A DNA stretch of 54,320 nt, from contig CAJUSP010000007.1 of assembly GCA_910589165.1 (NCBI GenBank), positions 64,860 through 119,179 on the forward strand, given 5' to 3'. This document shows, piece after piece, positions 18,557 through 26,216 of the stretch. The DNA is from an uncultured Adlercreutzia sp. GTDB taxonomy: Bacteria > Actinomycetota > Coriobacteriia > Coriobacteriales > Eggerthellaceae. The stretch's first letter is position 1. Every line of letters starts with the position of its first letter. Below the pieces are notes generated by a model. It did no database searches. It was not told the origin of the DNA and was given only the letters and a program-made list of their open reading frames with translations. Both the position numbers and the translations under genes were made by a program.

Positions 18557-18847
18557 TTTTGCTGCCTTTCTAGTGGGAATGCCTGATCATTCCGCCTTCT
18601 TGACACAATGAAAGTAGGATGGAGTTTGACAGAAAGGTTACGGGAAAGCAACGCCCGTTTGGGCTATTCGCGGGATTTGTTACTTTTTGCTTCGTGGTTT
18701 TGACCTGGGAATTTGTGAGTAATTCGATGAGAATTGGGGGCTTCTTGGGCCTCTGTCAATAAATTTGCCCTGGCAGGCTTTTGGATGGGTATTGAATAGG
18801 TAAATTGGTCGGGCGGTGCCGTTCACCGCGATTTTTTCTCGGGTTGA

Positions 18848-18876
18848 GCGGCAAGGGCGTGGCCCTTGCCCTACGG
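18848..18876 (+). repeat. Dispersed palindrome, copy C
   Basis: GCGGCAAGGGC / GTG / GCCCTTGCC / CTACGG, identical to copy A over the core. Confidence 0.75.
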
Positions 18877-18937
18877 AGGGGGCGGCCGCGGGTTGGGGAA
18901 AGAACGCCTTTTGTTGAGCGAATCAGCCTCGGGGTGG

Positions 18938-18966
18938 GCGGCAAGGGCATGGCCCTTGCCCTACGG
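18938..18966 (+). repeat. Dispersed palindrome, copy D
   Basis: Same unit with an ATG loop. It lies 90 bp from copy C in the same orientation, 32 bp before the end of the YhaN-like gene. Confidence 0.75.
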
Positions 18967-18997
18967 AGGGAATGGTGACGTTTTCCCGTATGAGGGG

Positions 18998-21172
18998 CTA
19001 CAGGTTGATGAGGGTGGCGGGGCGGCCTTGTTGTTTGGCGGCTTTCTTTAGGGTGCGGGCTACTTCTTCGTGACAGGTGAAGAGTATTACCTGGCGGTGC
19101 TCGGCCAGCTGCACGAGGGCGCGGGCGGCCCCCAGGCGACGGGTGGCATCGAAGTTCACCAGAATGTCGTCGGCGAGGATGGGGATGGAGCGGCCGACGT
19201 TCTCGGCGCAGGTGAGCAGGGCGATGCGCAGGGCCAGATACAGCTGCTGGCAGGTGCCCAGCGACAGGTGCACCGGCAGGCGCGTTCGCCCGAGGGGGTC
19301 GGCCACTTGCAGGGTTCCTTCAGGGGTAAGGGCAACTTGGGTCCAGCGTCCGTCGGTCATAAGCGCAAGCAAGCGGCTTGCATGAGCATATACCTCGGGC
19401 TGGCGCTTCGACTCCCACGTGGCAATGGCGGCCTCCAGCATGCGCTTCGCCAGCAGAAGACGAGCGAAGTCGGCCTTAGCCTCTTCCAGGCGCGTGGTAA
19501 CTTCCTGCACCTCTATCTTTAAGCGGTCGAAGCCGCGCTCAGTTTCCGCCTGGGCCAGCACCTGGGCCAACTCGCCGGCGCGCTGGTTCATGCTTTCCAG
19601 GGTTTCCAGAAGCCCCTCGCGCTGGAGGGTGCGGCGCGCCAATTCCTCATCGACCTGGGCCGCGGTATCGTCGGGCGCCAGGCCTGCGCGCTCCAAAGCA
19701 GCCGCGCGCTCCTGGGCAATTTCGCGCAGCCGCCCCTGAGCCTCCGAACGGCGGGCCAGGGAAGCCTGCTGGCGCTGGCGGCAGAGTGCCGCGGCGGCGC
19801 GGGCCTCGCGGGCCTCGTCGAGAAGCAGCCGCGCCTGGCGCAGCGAGCCGCCGGTGTTGGTCAGCCCCTCTTCGGCAAGCTCGCGGGCCACGGCGGCGGA
19901 GAACTGGTCTTCCTCAGCACGGCAGGCCTCGAGCTTCTTCTTGTCTTGCACCATCACCCAATGGGCGTCGTCGAAACGGGCCTTGCGCTGGTCCTCCTCT
20001 TTATCGGGGCGGAACAGCAGGGCGAAGCCGCCGGCCACCATAAGCACGGCGAATACGGTAAGGGCCGCGCCGATAGCCATGGTGGAAAGCGAGCCGCGCT
20101 CGCGGCCTTCCACGAACAGCGGCACCCCTAGCAAGAACAGCAACGCGGGAATAACCACGCAGAATGCCACCTGAATGCGGCGCTTCGAGCGCTCGCGGCG
20201 ACGGTCTTCCTCGGCATCGGCAGTTTCCTGCAGGGCCTCGTACACCGCCACCGACGACACGTAGTTCGCCTCGGCCACCTCGGCGGCGTGGGCCAGGCGT
20301 GACTGCCGCGTGCCCAGCGTTTCCAAACGGTCGCGCAGAGCCCGCTCGTCGGCGGTGGACAGCCGGGCCAAGCGCGGGCCCACCGCGGCCTCGGCTTCTT
20401 CCGCCTCGGCACCGGCGGCTTCAGCGGTACGAGTAAGCCGCTCGGTATCGGCCTGCAGCTTGGCCTTCTCGGCATCGAGGGCCACAAGGGCCGCCCGAGC
20501 CGATGAGAGCGCCTCGATGACGCGATTGCTTTCCGCCACCCGCTCGGCCATGGCCGCCCGTTCCGGTTCCAAATCATGCAGCTCGCGGTCTTGGGCGCGG
20601 AACTGGTCGGCGGCCTCCGAGGCTGCCTGCTGCTCGGCCCGCAGGTCGGCGCGCTGGGCGAGCAGCTTCGGAATGGACTGCTCGGCCGAAGCAGCCCGCG
20701 AGGTGAACACCGCCAGGCGCTCGTTCACGTGGGCCAGGGCATGGGCCGGCGACGATCCGGTACCCGACCCGGCGGTGAGCAGCTTCGCCGTAGTATCGGT
20801 GGTGTTGCGCAGGCTGCGCAGCTCGTCGCTGTTCAGCGAGAACATGGTGCGAAACGTGTCGCGGTCGATGTCTTCCACCAGGGCCACATCGCCCTGGAGC
20901 CCATCAGCGTTGCGTACACGCGTGAGAGTGAGGCCGTCATCGAACACAAGCGATCCGGCGCGCTCGGCGCCTTCCGGCTTGTAGGTGTTTCGGTTGCCGC
21001 GGGCCTCTTCCCAGCCGAACAGCACGCCGCCGACGAACGACGCAACCGTGGTCTTCCCAGCCTCGTTGGCGCCGTAGACAATGTTCAGATGATCGTCGAA
21101 GGGGCCGACGACCTTGTCGTGGAAGCGGCCGAAGCGGTCAATGCGTATATAGCGCAGGGCGGGGGCGGCCAT
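18998..21172 (-). CDS. YhaN-like AAA ATPase (SbcC/RecF-type) with two internal membrane helices
   Basis: 724 aa. Walker A GANEAGKTT is at 34-42 after RIDRFGRF. The C-terminus has ILADDILVNFD (Walker B-like) and VILFTCHEE, as in SbcC/Rad50/RecF ATPases. Long Ala/Glu-rich coiled coils lie between. Unlike SbcC there is no zinc-hook CxxC. Instead two hydrophobic segments (about 333-353 and 364-386) interrupt the coil, as in YhaN-type proteins, which suggests a membrane-tethered ATPase. The start overlaps the stop of the phosphoesterase gene by one base (TGATG). The pair probably acts as a nuclease-ATPase complex in DNA end processing; this is inferred from SbcCD. Confidence 0.82.
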   Translation of the reverse strand: MAAPALRYIRIDRFGRFHDKVVGPFDDHLNIVYGANEAGKTTVASFVGGVLFGWEEARGNRNTYKPEGAERAGSLVFDDGLTLTRVRNADGLQGDVALVEDIDRDTFRTMFSLNSDELRSLRNTTDTTAKLLTAGSGTGSSPAHALAHVNERLAVFTSRAASAEQSIPKLLAQRADLRAEQQAASEAADQFRAQDRELHDLEPERAAMAERVAESNRVIEALSSARAALVALDAEKAKLQADTERLTRTAEAAGAEAEEAEAAVGPRLARLSTADERALRDRLETLGTRQSRLAHAAEVAEANYVSSVAVYEALQETADAEEDRRRERSKRRIQVAFCVVIPALLFLLGVPLFVEGRERGSLSTMAIGAALTVFAVLMVAGGFALLFRPDKEEDQRKARFDDAHWVMVQDKKKLEACRAEEDQFSAAVARELAEEGLTNTGGSLRQARLLLDEAREARAAAALCRQRQQASLARRSEAQGRLREIAQERAAALERAGLAPDDTAAQVDEELARRTLQREGLLETLESMNQRAGELAQVLAQAETERGFDRLKIEVQEVTTRLEEAKADFARLLLAKRMLEAAIATWESKRQPEVYAHASRLLALMTDGRWTQVALTPEGTLQVADPLGRTRLPVHLSLGTCQQLYLALRIALLTCAENVGRSIPILADDILVNFDATRRLGAARALVQLAEHRQVILFTCHEEVARTLKKAAKQQGRPATLINL

Positions 21173-22449
21173 CAGTCGTCGCCTCCCTGGATGAGCAGGT
21201 CGAGCACCAAATCTACCGCCTGCTGCGACAGCTCGCGGGCGCGCTTGTCGGAAAGCGCCGCCGTAAGGGGAACGTTGCGGGCCAGGTATTCCTCCTGCAG
21301 GTAGTCGATCTGGCCTGCCGTGTCTTCGATGAGCGCGTCGGCAGTGCGCAGGAACACCGCCGGGAACAGGCCCTCGGCGCGCAGGGCTTTCTCGTCGATG
21401 GGAGCGCGGGTGCCGTCGACGAGGGCGTCGCAGAAGAACTCGGAATAGGAGTCGTTCAGTGACGAGCGCACCTCCTCAAGCACGCCGGGACGGCTGAGCA
21501 CCTCGTGCAGCGGCGTGGCGCCAGTCAGCGTGATGCGGGAGACCATCATCTCGCAAGAGGCATCGCCGTTCACGGCGAACAGCTCGCGCATGGTTTTCGC
21601 CACCAGGGCCGGAATGTTCGCGCAGTCCGACGCGTCTACGGTCACTTTCTCCCACACGATGGAGGCCGTGGGAATAAAGGCGATGCGCGGCGGGCAGCCA
21701 GGGGCGAGAGTGACGAGGTTCACCCCGCGGGGGCCAGTTTCCCGCACGTCACGCCCCTGAATGCAGCCAGAGAACACAAGGCGCGGGTTGGTGTCGTCGT
21801 TTACCCAGGGGCTGTGGATGTGGCCGAGGGCCCAGTAGTCGAAGCCCGCCGCCAGCAGCTCGACCGGGTCGGAAGGGGCCTTGTGCGGGTCAAGGGTCAG
21901 CCCCGTGTGCAGCACACCGATGGCGTAGGGCGCCTCGGCCGCGCGGGGTCCCAGGGCCTCAAGGGCGGCAGCACGGGTGATGCCCTCGGCGATGTTCTCG
22001 TTGGGAGACCATACCTTGTTCGGGTAGCCGCGGCCCCCGATGATGGCCATAGGGCGGCCGTCGCGCTCGTACAGGGCGAAATCGGGGCGGTCGGCGGCCA
22101 GCATAGTGGCGCTGGCAGGCAGGGCAAAGAAATCCTGCTGCCAGATGCTTAGGGGGTCGTGGTTTCCCGTGCACAGATACGTTGGTATGCCCTCGGCATC
22201 GAGCCGGTTCAAGCCGTCGAAGAACCGCAGGTAGTCGCGGTACGATGCGCGCACCGAATCGAAGATATCGCCGGACACTACGACGAAATCGACCTTGCGG
22301 GTAATGGCGGCCTCTACCACGCGGTCCCACGCAGCGGGAATGGCATCGGCCAGGCGCCGCGCCCACTCCTCGGACAGCGCCCTCAGCCCGCGAAACGGCG
22401 CGCCGATGTGAAGGTCGGCCGCATGAATGAATGTCAGCTCGTCAGACAC
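21172..22449 (-). CDS. YhaO/SbcD-like metallophosphoesterase (DNA repair exonuclease)
   Basis: 425 aa. All calcineurin-type metal motifs are present: DLHIG at 12-16, VSGDIFD near 60, CTGNHD near 95, and GHIHSP near 205. This matches the Mre11/SbcD/YhaO nuclease family. The C-terminal part, about 200 residues, is the expected capping region. It begins 5 nt after the dnaB stop and ends overlapping the YhaN-like start, so it is likely coupled to both. Substrate is inferred to be DNA ends or hairpins from SbcD; no direct evidence is in the sequence. Confidence 0.88.
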   Translation of the reverse strand: MSDELTFIHAADLHIGAPFRGLRALSEEWARRLADAIPAAWDRVVEAAITRKVDFVVVSGDIFDSVRASYRDYLRFFDGLNRLDAEGIPTYLCTGNHDPLSIWQQDFFALPASATMLAADRPDFALYERDGRPMAIIGGRGYPNKVWSPNENIAEGITRAAALEALGPRAAEAPYAIGVLHTGLTLDPHKAPSDPVELLAAGFDYWALGHIHSPWVNDDTNPRLVFSGCIQGRDVRETGPRGVNLVTLAPGCPPRIAFIPTASIVWEKVTVDASDCANIPALVAKTMRELFAVNGDASCEMMVSRITLTGATPLHEVLSRPGVLEEVRSSLNDSYSEFFCDALVDGTRAPIDEKALRAEGLFPAVFLRTADALIEDTAGQIDYLQEEYLARNVPLTAALSDKRARELSQQAVDLVLDLLIQGGDD

Positions 22450-22454
22450 CGCGG

Positions 22455-23870
22455 CTATAAACCGCCCACGCGCGACTCGTCGTAGTAGTCCATGAACTTC
22501 GTGGACTCGGCGATGAAGGACAGGTCAATATCGGCCGTGGCGCCGTTGCGGTGCTTCGCCACAATGAGCTTGGCCATGCCGAGGTCGGGGCGGCTCTCGC
22601 TTTCCGCCTCAATCTCGTTCATAGAGCGGTCGATGAACATGACGATGTCGGCGTCCTGCTCGATGGAGCCGGAATCGCGCAGGTCGGAGAGCATGGGGCG
22701 CTTGTCTTTACCGCGCTGCTCGATGGCACGCGACAGCTGCGACAGCGCGATAACCGGCATGCCCATTTCCTTCGCGAGAATTTTCAGACCGCGGGAAATC
22801 TCGCCCACCTGGTCGTTGGTGGACTTGTTGGCCGTGCCGGGGCCCGGGGTCATCAGCTGAAGGTAGTCGACTACGATAAGGCCCTTCTGCCCCTCCTTCA
22901 GATTGTGAAGCTCGCGACGGGCCTTGGCGCGGGCCTCTAGAATGGAAAGGCCCGGGGTGTCGTCGATGTACATGTCCAACTGGGAAAGCGCGCCCGATGT
23001 TTCCGCGAGCGCCCCCCAATCGCCCTCGGCGATGAAGCCGGAGCGCAGCTTGGAAAGCGAGACGCGTGCCTCGGAGCAAAGGATACGCTGCACCAGCTGG
23101 TCGGCGCCCATCTCCAACGAGAAGAAGGCCACGGCGGTGCCGGCTTTGGCGGCGTTGGTGGCCAGGTTCAGGGCGAAGGAGGTTTTACCCACGCCGGGGC
23201 GGGCCGCCAAAATAACCAGGTCGCCGGGACGCAGGCCATGAAAGAGGTTGTCCACGTCTTTGAAGCCCGTAGGCACTCCGGCCATATGGTCTTTCTGATT
23301 CGCCAGCTTGGTAATTTCCTCGTAGGCGTTCGTCACCAGCTCGTCCATCTTGCGGAAGCTGGAGCTCACGCGCTTCTCGGTGACGTTGAACAGGGTTTTC
23401 TCGGCCTCTTCAACCACCTCGTTCAAATCGTCCGGCGCGTCGTAGGCCAGGGCGTTAATCTGCGTAGCGGCGTACACGAGCTCGCGCAGGATGGCCTGGC
23501 GCTTGACGATGTCGGTATGGCGCTCCCAGCTGGTAAGCGAGAAGGTGTTATCGGCCAGCTCGGCCAAGTAGGCACGGCCGCCAACGGCATCAAGCTGGCC
23601 GGTAGCCTTCAAGGTGTCGGCCAGAGAAATAGGGTCGACGGGAATATGGCGGTTCGTGAGGCTGATGATAGCCTCGAAGATGATGCGGTGCGACGGGCGG
23701 AAGAAGTTCTCGGGGCGCAGCTTCAGCACGACATCCTCGGTCACCTCGCCGTTCAGCATGCAAGCCGCCAGCACCGATTGCTCGGCCTCGATGTTCTGGG
23801 GCAGCTGCGCTCGGGGCGCCAGTCCCGCGGTGTTGTTCGCGTCTTCAGGTACGTTCTGCTGAAAGGGCAT
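22455..23870 (-). CDS. dnaB: Replicative DNA helicase
   Basis: 471 aa from ATG 23870, which has GAGG 8 nt upstream; the open frame extends 29 codons further but without a site. The N-terminal primase-interacting domain (QNIEAEQSVLAACML) is followed by the RecA-like motor with Walker A ARPGVGKTS, Walker B VVDYLQLM and DnaB motif 4 residues (SDLRDSGSIEQDAD). Hexameric 5'-3' helicase of the replisome. It closes the rpsF-ssb-rpsR-rplI cluster, separated from rplI by a hairpin at 23965-23991. No intein is present. Confidence 0.95.
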   Translation of the reverse strand: MPFQQNVPEDANNTAGLAPRAQLPQNIEAEQSVLAACMLNGEVTEDVVLKLRPENFFRPSHRIIFEAIISLTNRHIPVDPISLADTLKATGQLDAVGGRAYLAELADNTFSLTSWERHTDIVKRQAILRELVYAATQINALAYDAPDDLNEVVEEAEKTLFNVTEKRVSSSFRKMDELVTNAYEEITKLANQKDHMAGVPTGFKDVDNLFHGLRPGDLVILAARPGVGKTSFALNLATNAAKAGTAVAFFSLEMGADQLVQRILCSEARVSLSKLRSGFIAEGDWGALAETSGALSQLDMYIDDTPGLSILEARAKARRELHNLKEGQKGLIVVDYLQLMTPGPGTANKSTNDQVGEISRGLKILAKEMGMPVIALSQLSRAIEQRGKDKRPMLSDLRDSGSIEQDADIVMFIDRSMNEIEAESESRPDLGMAKLIVAKHRNGATADIDLSFIAESTKFMDYYDESRVGGL

Positions 23871-23927
23871 GGGAAAACCTCTTACTTGTCGGGTTCGCCT
23901 ATTGTAGCGCGTTTCGAACCAAGCGCC

Positions 23928-23944
23928 GTGAGACAGTGCCTCAC
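23928..23944. repeat. Short relative of the GTGAGACA palindrome
   Basis: GTGAGACAGTGCCTCAC begins like the 7724 repeat and is itself an imperfect palindrome, between rplI and dnaB. Confidence 0.5.
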
Positions 23945-23964
23945 TTACCTGGCTCACGATACAC

Positions 23965-23991
23965 GAAGGCCCTCGCGAGGCGAGGGCCTTC
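23965..23991 (-). terminator. Hairpin after rplI, possible attenuator
   Basis: A 12-bp perfect stem GAAGGCCCTCGC around a 3-nt loop, 25 nt past the rplI stop. There is no T run, so it may cut down dnaB transcription or stabilise the upstream mRNA rather than terminate fully. Confidence 0.55.
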
Positions 23992-24015
23992 GATAGTACG
24001 CGGTATCGAGAAGGT

Positions 24016-24600
24016 TTACTCCTCGGTCTCGGTCACCTCGACCTCGACGGTACCGTCGGCAGCCACCTCGCCGTCGACCTCAACGGTCTCGTCGGCAGGC
24101 GTCTCGGCAATCTCCAGAGCCTCGTCGAAGGCCTCAATAGTCTCCTCGGACTCGGTCTCGCCGGCCACCACGACGGTGACGGTACCCTTGATGTCGCGGT
24201 ACAGCGACACGGGAACCTCGTAGGTGCCAACCATCTTGATCGGCTTGCCCAGCTCGACACGGCGACGGTCGATCTCGATGCCCAACTCCTGCTCGATGGC
24301 CTCGGCCACGAGAGGGGCGGTCACGGAACCGAACAGCACGCCTTCCTCGCCCACCTGGGCGATAACGCGAACCGTAGCGTTGTTCAGCTTCTCGGCCAGA
24401 GCGTTAGCATCGGCAATGCGCACTTCCTCGCGCTTGGCGATGTTCTTCTTGCGCTCCTCGAGCTGCTTCAGGTTGCCCTTGGTCGCCTTCACGGCGTAAC
24501 CCTGGGTCAGCAGGAAGTTGTTGGCATAGCCACGGGCCACGTCGATGACGTCGCCTTCGCCGCCCTTGCCATGAAGCTCCTTCAGAAGAATAACTTGCAT
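24016..24600 (-). CDS. rplI: Ribosomal protein bL9
   Basis: 194 aa from ATG 24600, fixed by AAGGAGG 6 nt upstream. The N domain (MQVILLKELHGKGGEGDVI, GYANNFLLTQGYA) is canonical, followed by the connecting helix and C domain. The protein is longer than the usual ~150 residues: the last ~45 are Glu/Thr/Val-rich and acidic (ETESEETIEAFDEALEI and beyond). Such a tail is odd for an rRNA-binding protein. Fourth gene of the ribosomal/ssb cluster, 16 nt after rpsR. Confidence 0.95.
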   Translation of the reverse strand: MQVILLKELHGKGGEGDVIDVARGYANNFLLTQGYAVKATKGNLKQLEERKKNIAKREEVRIADANALAEKLNNATVRVIAQVGEEGVLFGSVTAPLVAEAIEQELGIEIDRRRVELGKPIKMVGTYEVPVSLYRDIKGTVTVVVAGETESEETIEAFDEALEIAETPADETVEVDGEVAADGTVEVEVTETEE

Positions 24601-24616
24601 GTTTATCCTCCTTCGC

Positions 24617-24877
24617 CTAGCGGTTGCGGCGATCGCCACGGCCGCTCACAGCGGGCACGGCATAGGGCATGAGAGCCATAACGCGGGCGCGCTTAACGGC
24701 TTCCGCGATGTCGCGCTGGTGCTGAGTGCAGGCACCGGTCACGCGACGGGGCTTGATCTTGCCACGATCGGTAACATACTTGCGCAGCATTTGAGTGTCT
24801 TTGTAATCGACATACTCAACGTCGTCCTTGCAGAACTGGCAATACTTACGACGAGGCTGCTTAGCGTAATCGGCCAT
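24617..24877 (-). CDS. rpsR: Ribosomal protein bS18
   Basis: 86 aa. Typical S18 core (YVDYKDTQMLRKYVTDRGKI, KRARVMALMPYAV) with a CQFCK cysteine pair near residues 13-16 and another cysteine in TGACTQHQ, as in zinc-type S18. It binds S6 in the 30S platform. Located 20 nt after ssb and 16 nt before rplI. Confidence 0.97.
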   Translation of the reverse strand: MADYAKQPRRKYCQFCKDDVEYVDYKDTQMLRKYVTDRGKIKPRRVTGACTQHQRDIAEAVKRARVMALMPYAVPAVSGRGDRRNR

Positions 24878-24897
24878 TTTAACCTCTTATCTTTCGC

Positions 24898-25395
24898 TTA
24901 GAACGGAATGTCGTCATCGTACACGGAAGAGGAAGCGTCAATGACGGGCGCTGCCGGAGCGGGGGCCGGCATGGGAGCCGGAGCGCTGTAGGCCGGAGCC
25001 GGCGCCGCCGGGGCATAGCCCTGGTTGCCACCGAAATCGCCGCCGTAGGACTGGGCACCGCCGTTGTTGCGGCTCGACATGAATTCGAGCTCGTCCACAA
25101 TGACCTCGAGCTTGCTGCGCTTCTGGCCGTCGCGCTCCCACTGGCTCCAGCGGAGCTTGCCCTCGATAGCCACCTTCGTACCCTTGGACAGGTACTGGGA
25201 CAGGCTGCGGGCGCGGGTACCGAACATCGTGCAGTCCACGAAGTTGGGATAGTCTTCCCATTCCCCGGTCTGAGGGTTCTTGCGGCGGTCGTTCACCGCC
25301 ACGCCGAAGCTCAGAACGTCCATACCGGACTGGGTGCTACGAAGTTCAGGGTCGCGGGTCAGATTGCCGCTGATGATCACTCGATTGATGCTCAT
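24898..25395 (-). CDS. ssb: Single-stranded DNA-binding protein
   Basis: 165 aa. The OB fold occupies about residues 1-110 (NRVIISGNLTRDPELRSTQSG, WEDYPNFVDCTMFGTRA). A Gly/Ala/Pro-rich flexible linker follows and the tail ends DDDIPF, the conserved acidic tip that recruits partner proteins. It sits between rpsF and rpsR, the common bacterial arrangement. Confidence 0.97.
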   Translation of the reverse strand: MSINRVIISGNLTRDPELRSTQSGMDVLSFGVAVNDRRKNPQTGEWEDYPNFVDCTMFGTRARSLSQYLSKGTKVAIEGKLRWSQWERDGQKRSKLEVIVDELEFMSSRNNGGAQSYGGDFGGNQGYAPAAPAPAYSAPAPMPAPAPAAPVIDASSSVYDDDIPF

Positions 25396-25444
25396 TTCTA
25401 CCTCTTCTCACAGTGAGCCTCCCTTATGGAAGCTCGGTTTCCAA

Positions 25445-25738
25445 CTAATCGCGGTCGGTGCGGGCCACGACCATGTGACGCATAACGGCATCGTTGATGC
25501 GCAGCACGCGATCGAGCTCGGCAATGCTCTGCGGATCAGCATGGAAATCGATGAGAGTGTAGTCGCCATCAGACAGACCGTTGATCTCATAAGCGAGTTT
25601 GCGCTTGCCCCAATTGTCGACGTTATCAACAACACCCTCGGCGTCGGTGATGGTCGTCTCGATGCGCTTCATCACGCCGGCACGAGTCTCATCGTCAATC
25701 GTAGGAGCTACAATAAACAGCAGTTCATAAGCCTTCAT
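25445..25738 (-). CDS. rpsF: Ribosomal protein bS6
   Basis: 97 aa. Canonical S6 ferredoxin-like fold (YELLFIVAPTIDDETR, WGKRKLAYEINGLSDGDY). ATG 25738 has AAAGGAGGTG upstream. First gene of the rpsF-ssb-rpsR-rplI(-dnaB) operon; a candidate autoregulatory leader hairpin lies at 25764-25794. Confidence 0.96.
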   Translation of the reverse strand: MKAYELLFIVAPTIDDETRAGVMKRIETTITDAEGVVDNVDNWGKRKLAYEINGLSDGDYTLIDFHADPQSIAELDRVLRINDAVMRHMVVARTDRD

Positions 25739-25763
25739 CAGCTCACCTCCTTTGGACTTTATG

Positions 25764-25794
25764 GCTCCGGGCTGGTGAAGGCAAACACCGGAGC
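25764..25794 (-). promoter_or_regulatory. Candidate S6:S18 autoregulatory leader hairpin of rpsF
   Basis: In the rpsF leader, GCTCC/GGAGC forms an outer stem and GGTG/CACC an inner one, with an unpaired AGCCC on the 3' side. S6:S18 leaders carry a hairpin with a CCG-containing bulge. The position is right and the bulge is C-rich, but the match to the known motif was not tested. The rest of 25795-26060 shows no gene. Confidence 0.4.
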
Positions 25795-26061
25795 AGGAAT
25801 AGCCTTGCTAGTTTAGCAGAGCAACCCGCGCCCGGCGCTAGGCTGCGTTTCTCCCTCACGGTAACCACACATTGCCTCGGTCGCCGGAACAGCGTAGCAT
25901 GCCAAAACCGTCAAAACGTCGGGGGGATTTCCCGTTTCCTGCCGTCCGCAAACCGTCGCCACGCCGCTTTGGGGCCGTAGCGGAGCCGTCGCGCAGGCCC
26001 CAACGGAGCCGTCATCGAGCGCCGTGAGCGTAAAACCCGGCACAGCGCCTGCGCTGGGAAC

Positions 26062-26089
26062 GAAAAAGCGGCCGCACATGGCGGCCGCT
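26062..26089 (-). terminator. Terminator of tRNA-Arg
   Basis: Minus strand: AGCGGCCGC stem with 5-nt loop and matching arm, followed by TTTTTCG, just past the encoded CCA. Confidence 0.85.
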
Positions 26090-26096
26090 GGGCAGA

Positions 26097-26172
26097 TGGC
26101 GCCCCCGAGAGGACTCGAACCTCCGACGCACGGTTTAGGAAACCGACGCTCTATCCGCTGAGCTACGGGGGC
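26097..26172 (-). tRNA. tRNA-Arg (CCT)
   Basis: 76 nt. Acceptor GCCCCCG pairs with CGGGGGC, discriminator G, CCA encoded. The D arm (AGCTCAGCGGATAGAGC) and T arm (GGTTCGAGTCC) are normal. The loop TTCCTAA gives anticodon CCT, reading AGG. The outermost anticodon-stem pair appears to be T:T. Confidence 0.95.
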
Positions 26173-26216
26173 GGATGGGAATGCGGCTGCGGGCCGGTGG
26201 CTCGCGCAGCCTCGCA

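Larger units (their letters stand above)
18557..18997. other. Intergenic region with two palindrome copies
   Basis: No gene seen. It holds the leader of the giant surface gene and copies C and D of the dispersed palindrome. The stretch 18700-18830 is AT-richer, but no confident promoter pair was found for the minus strand. Confidence 0.5.
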
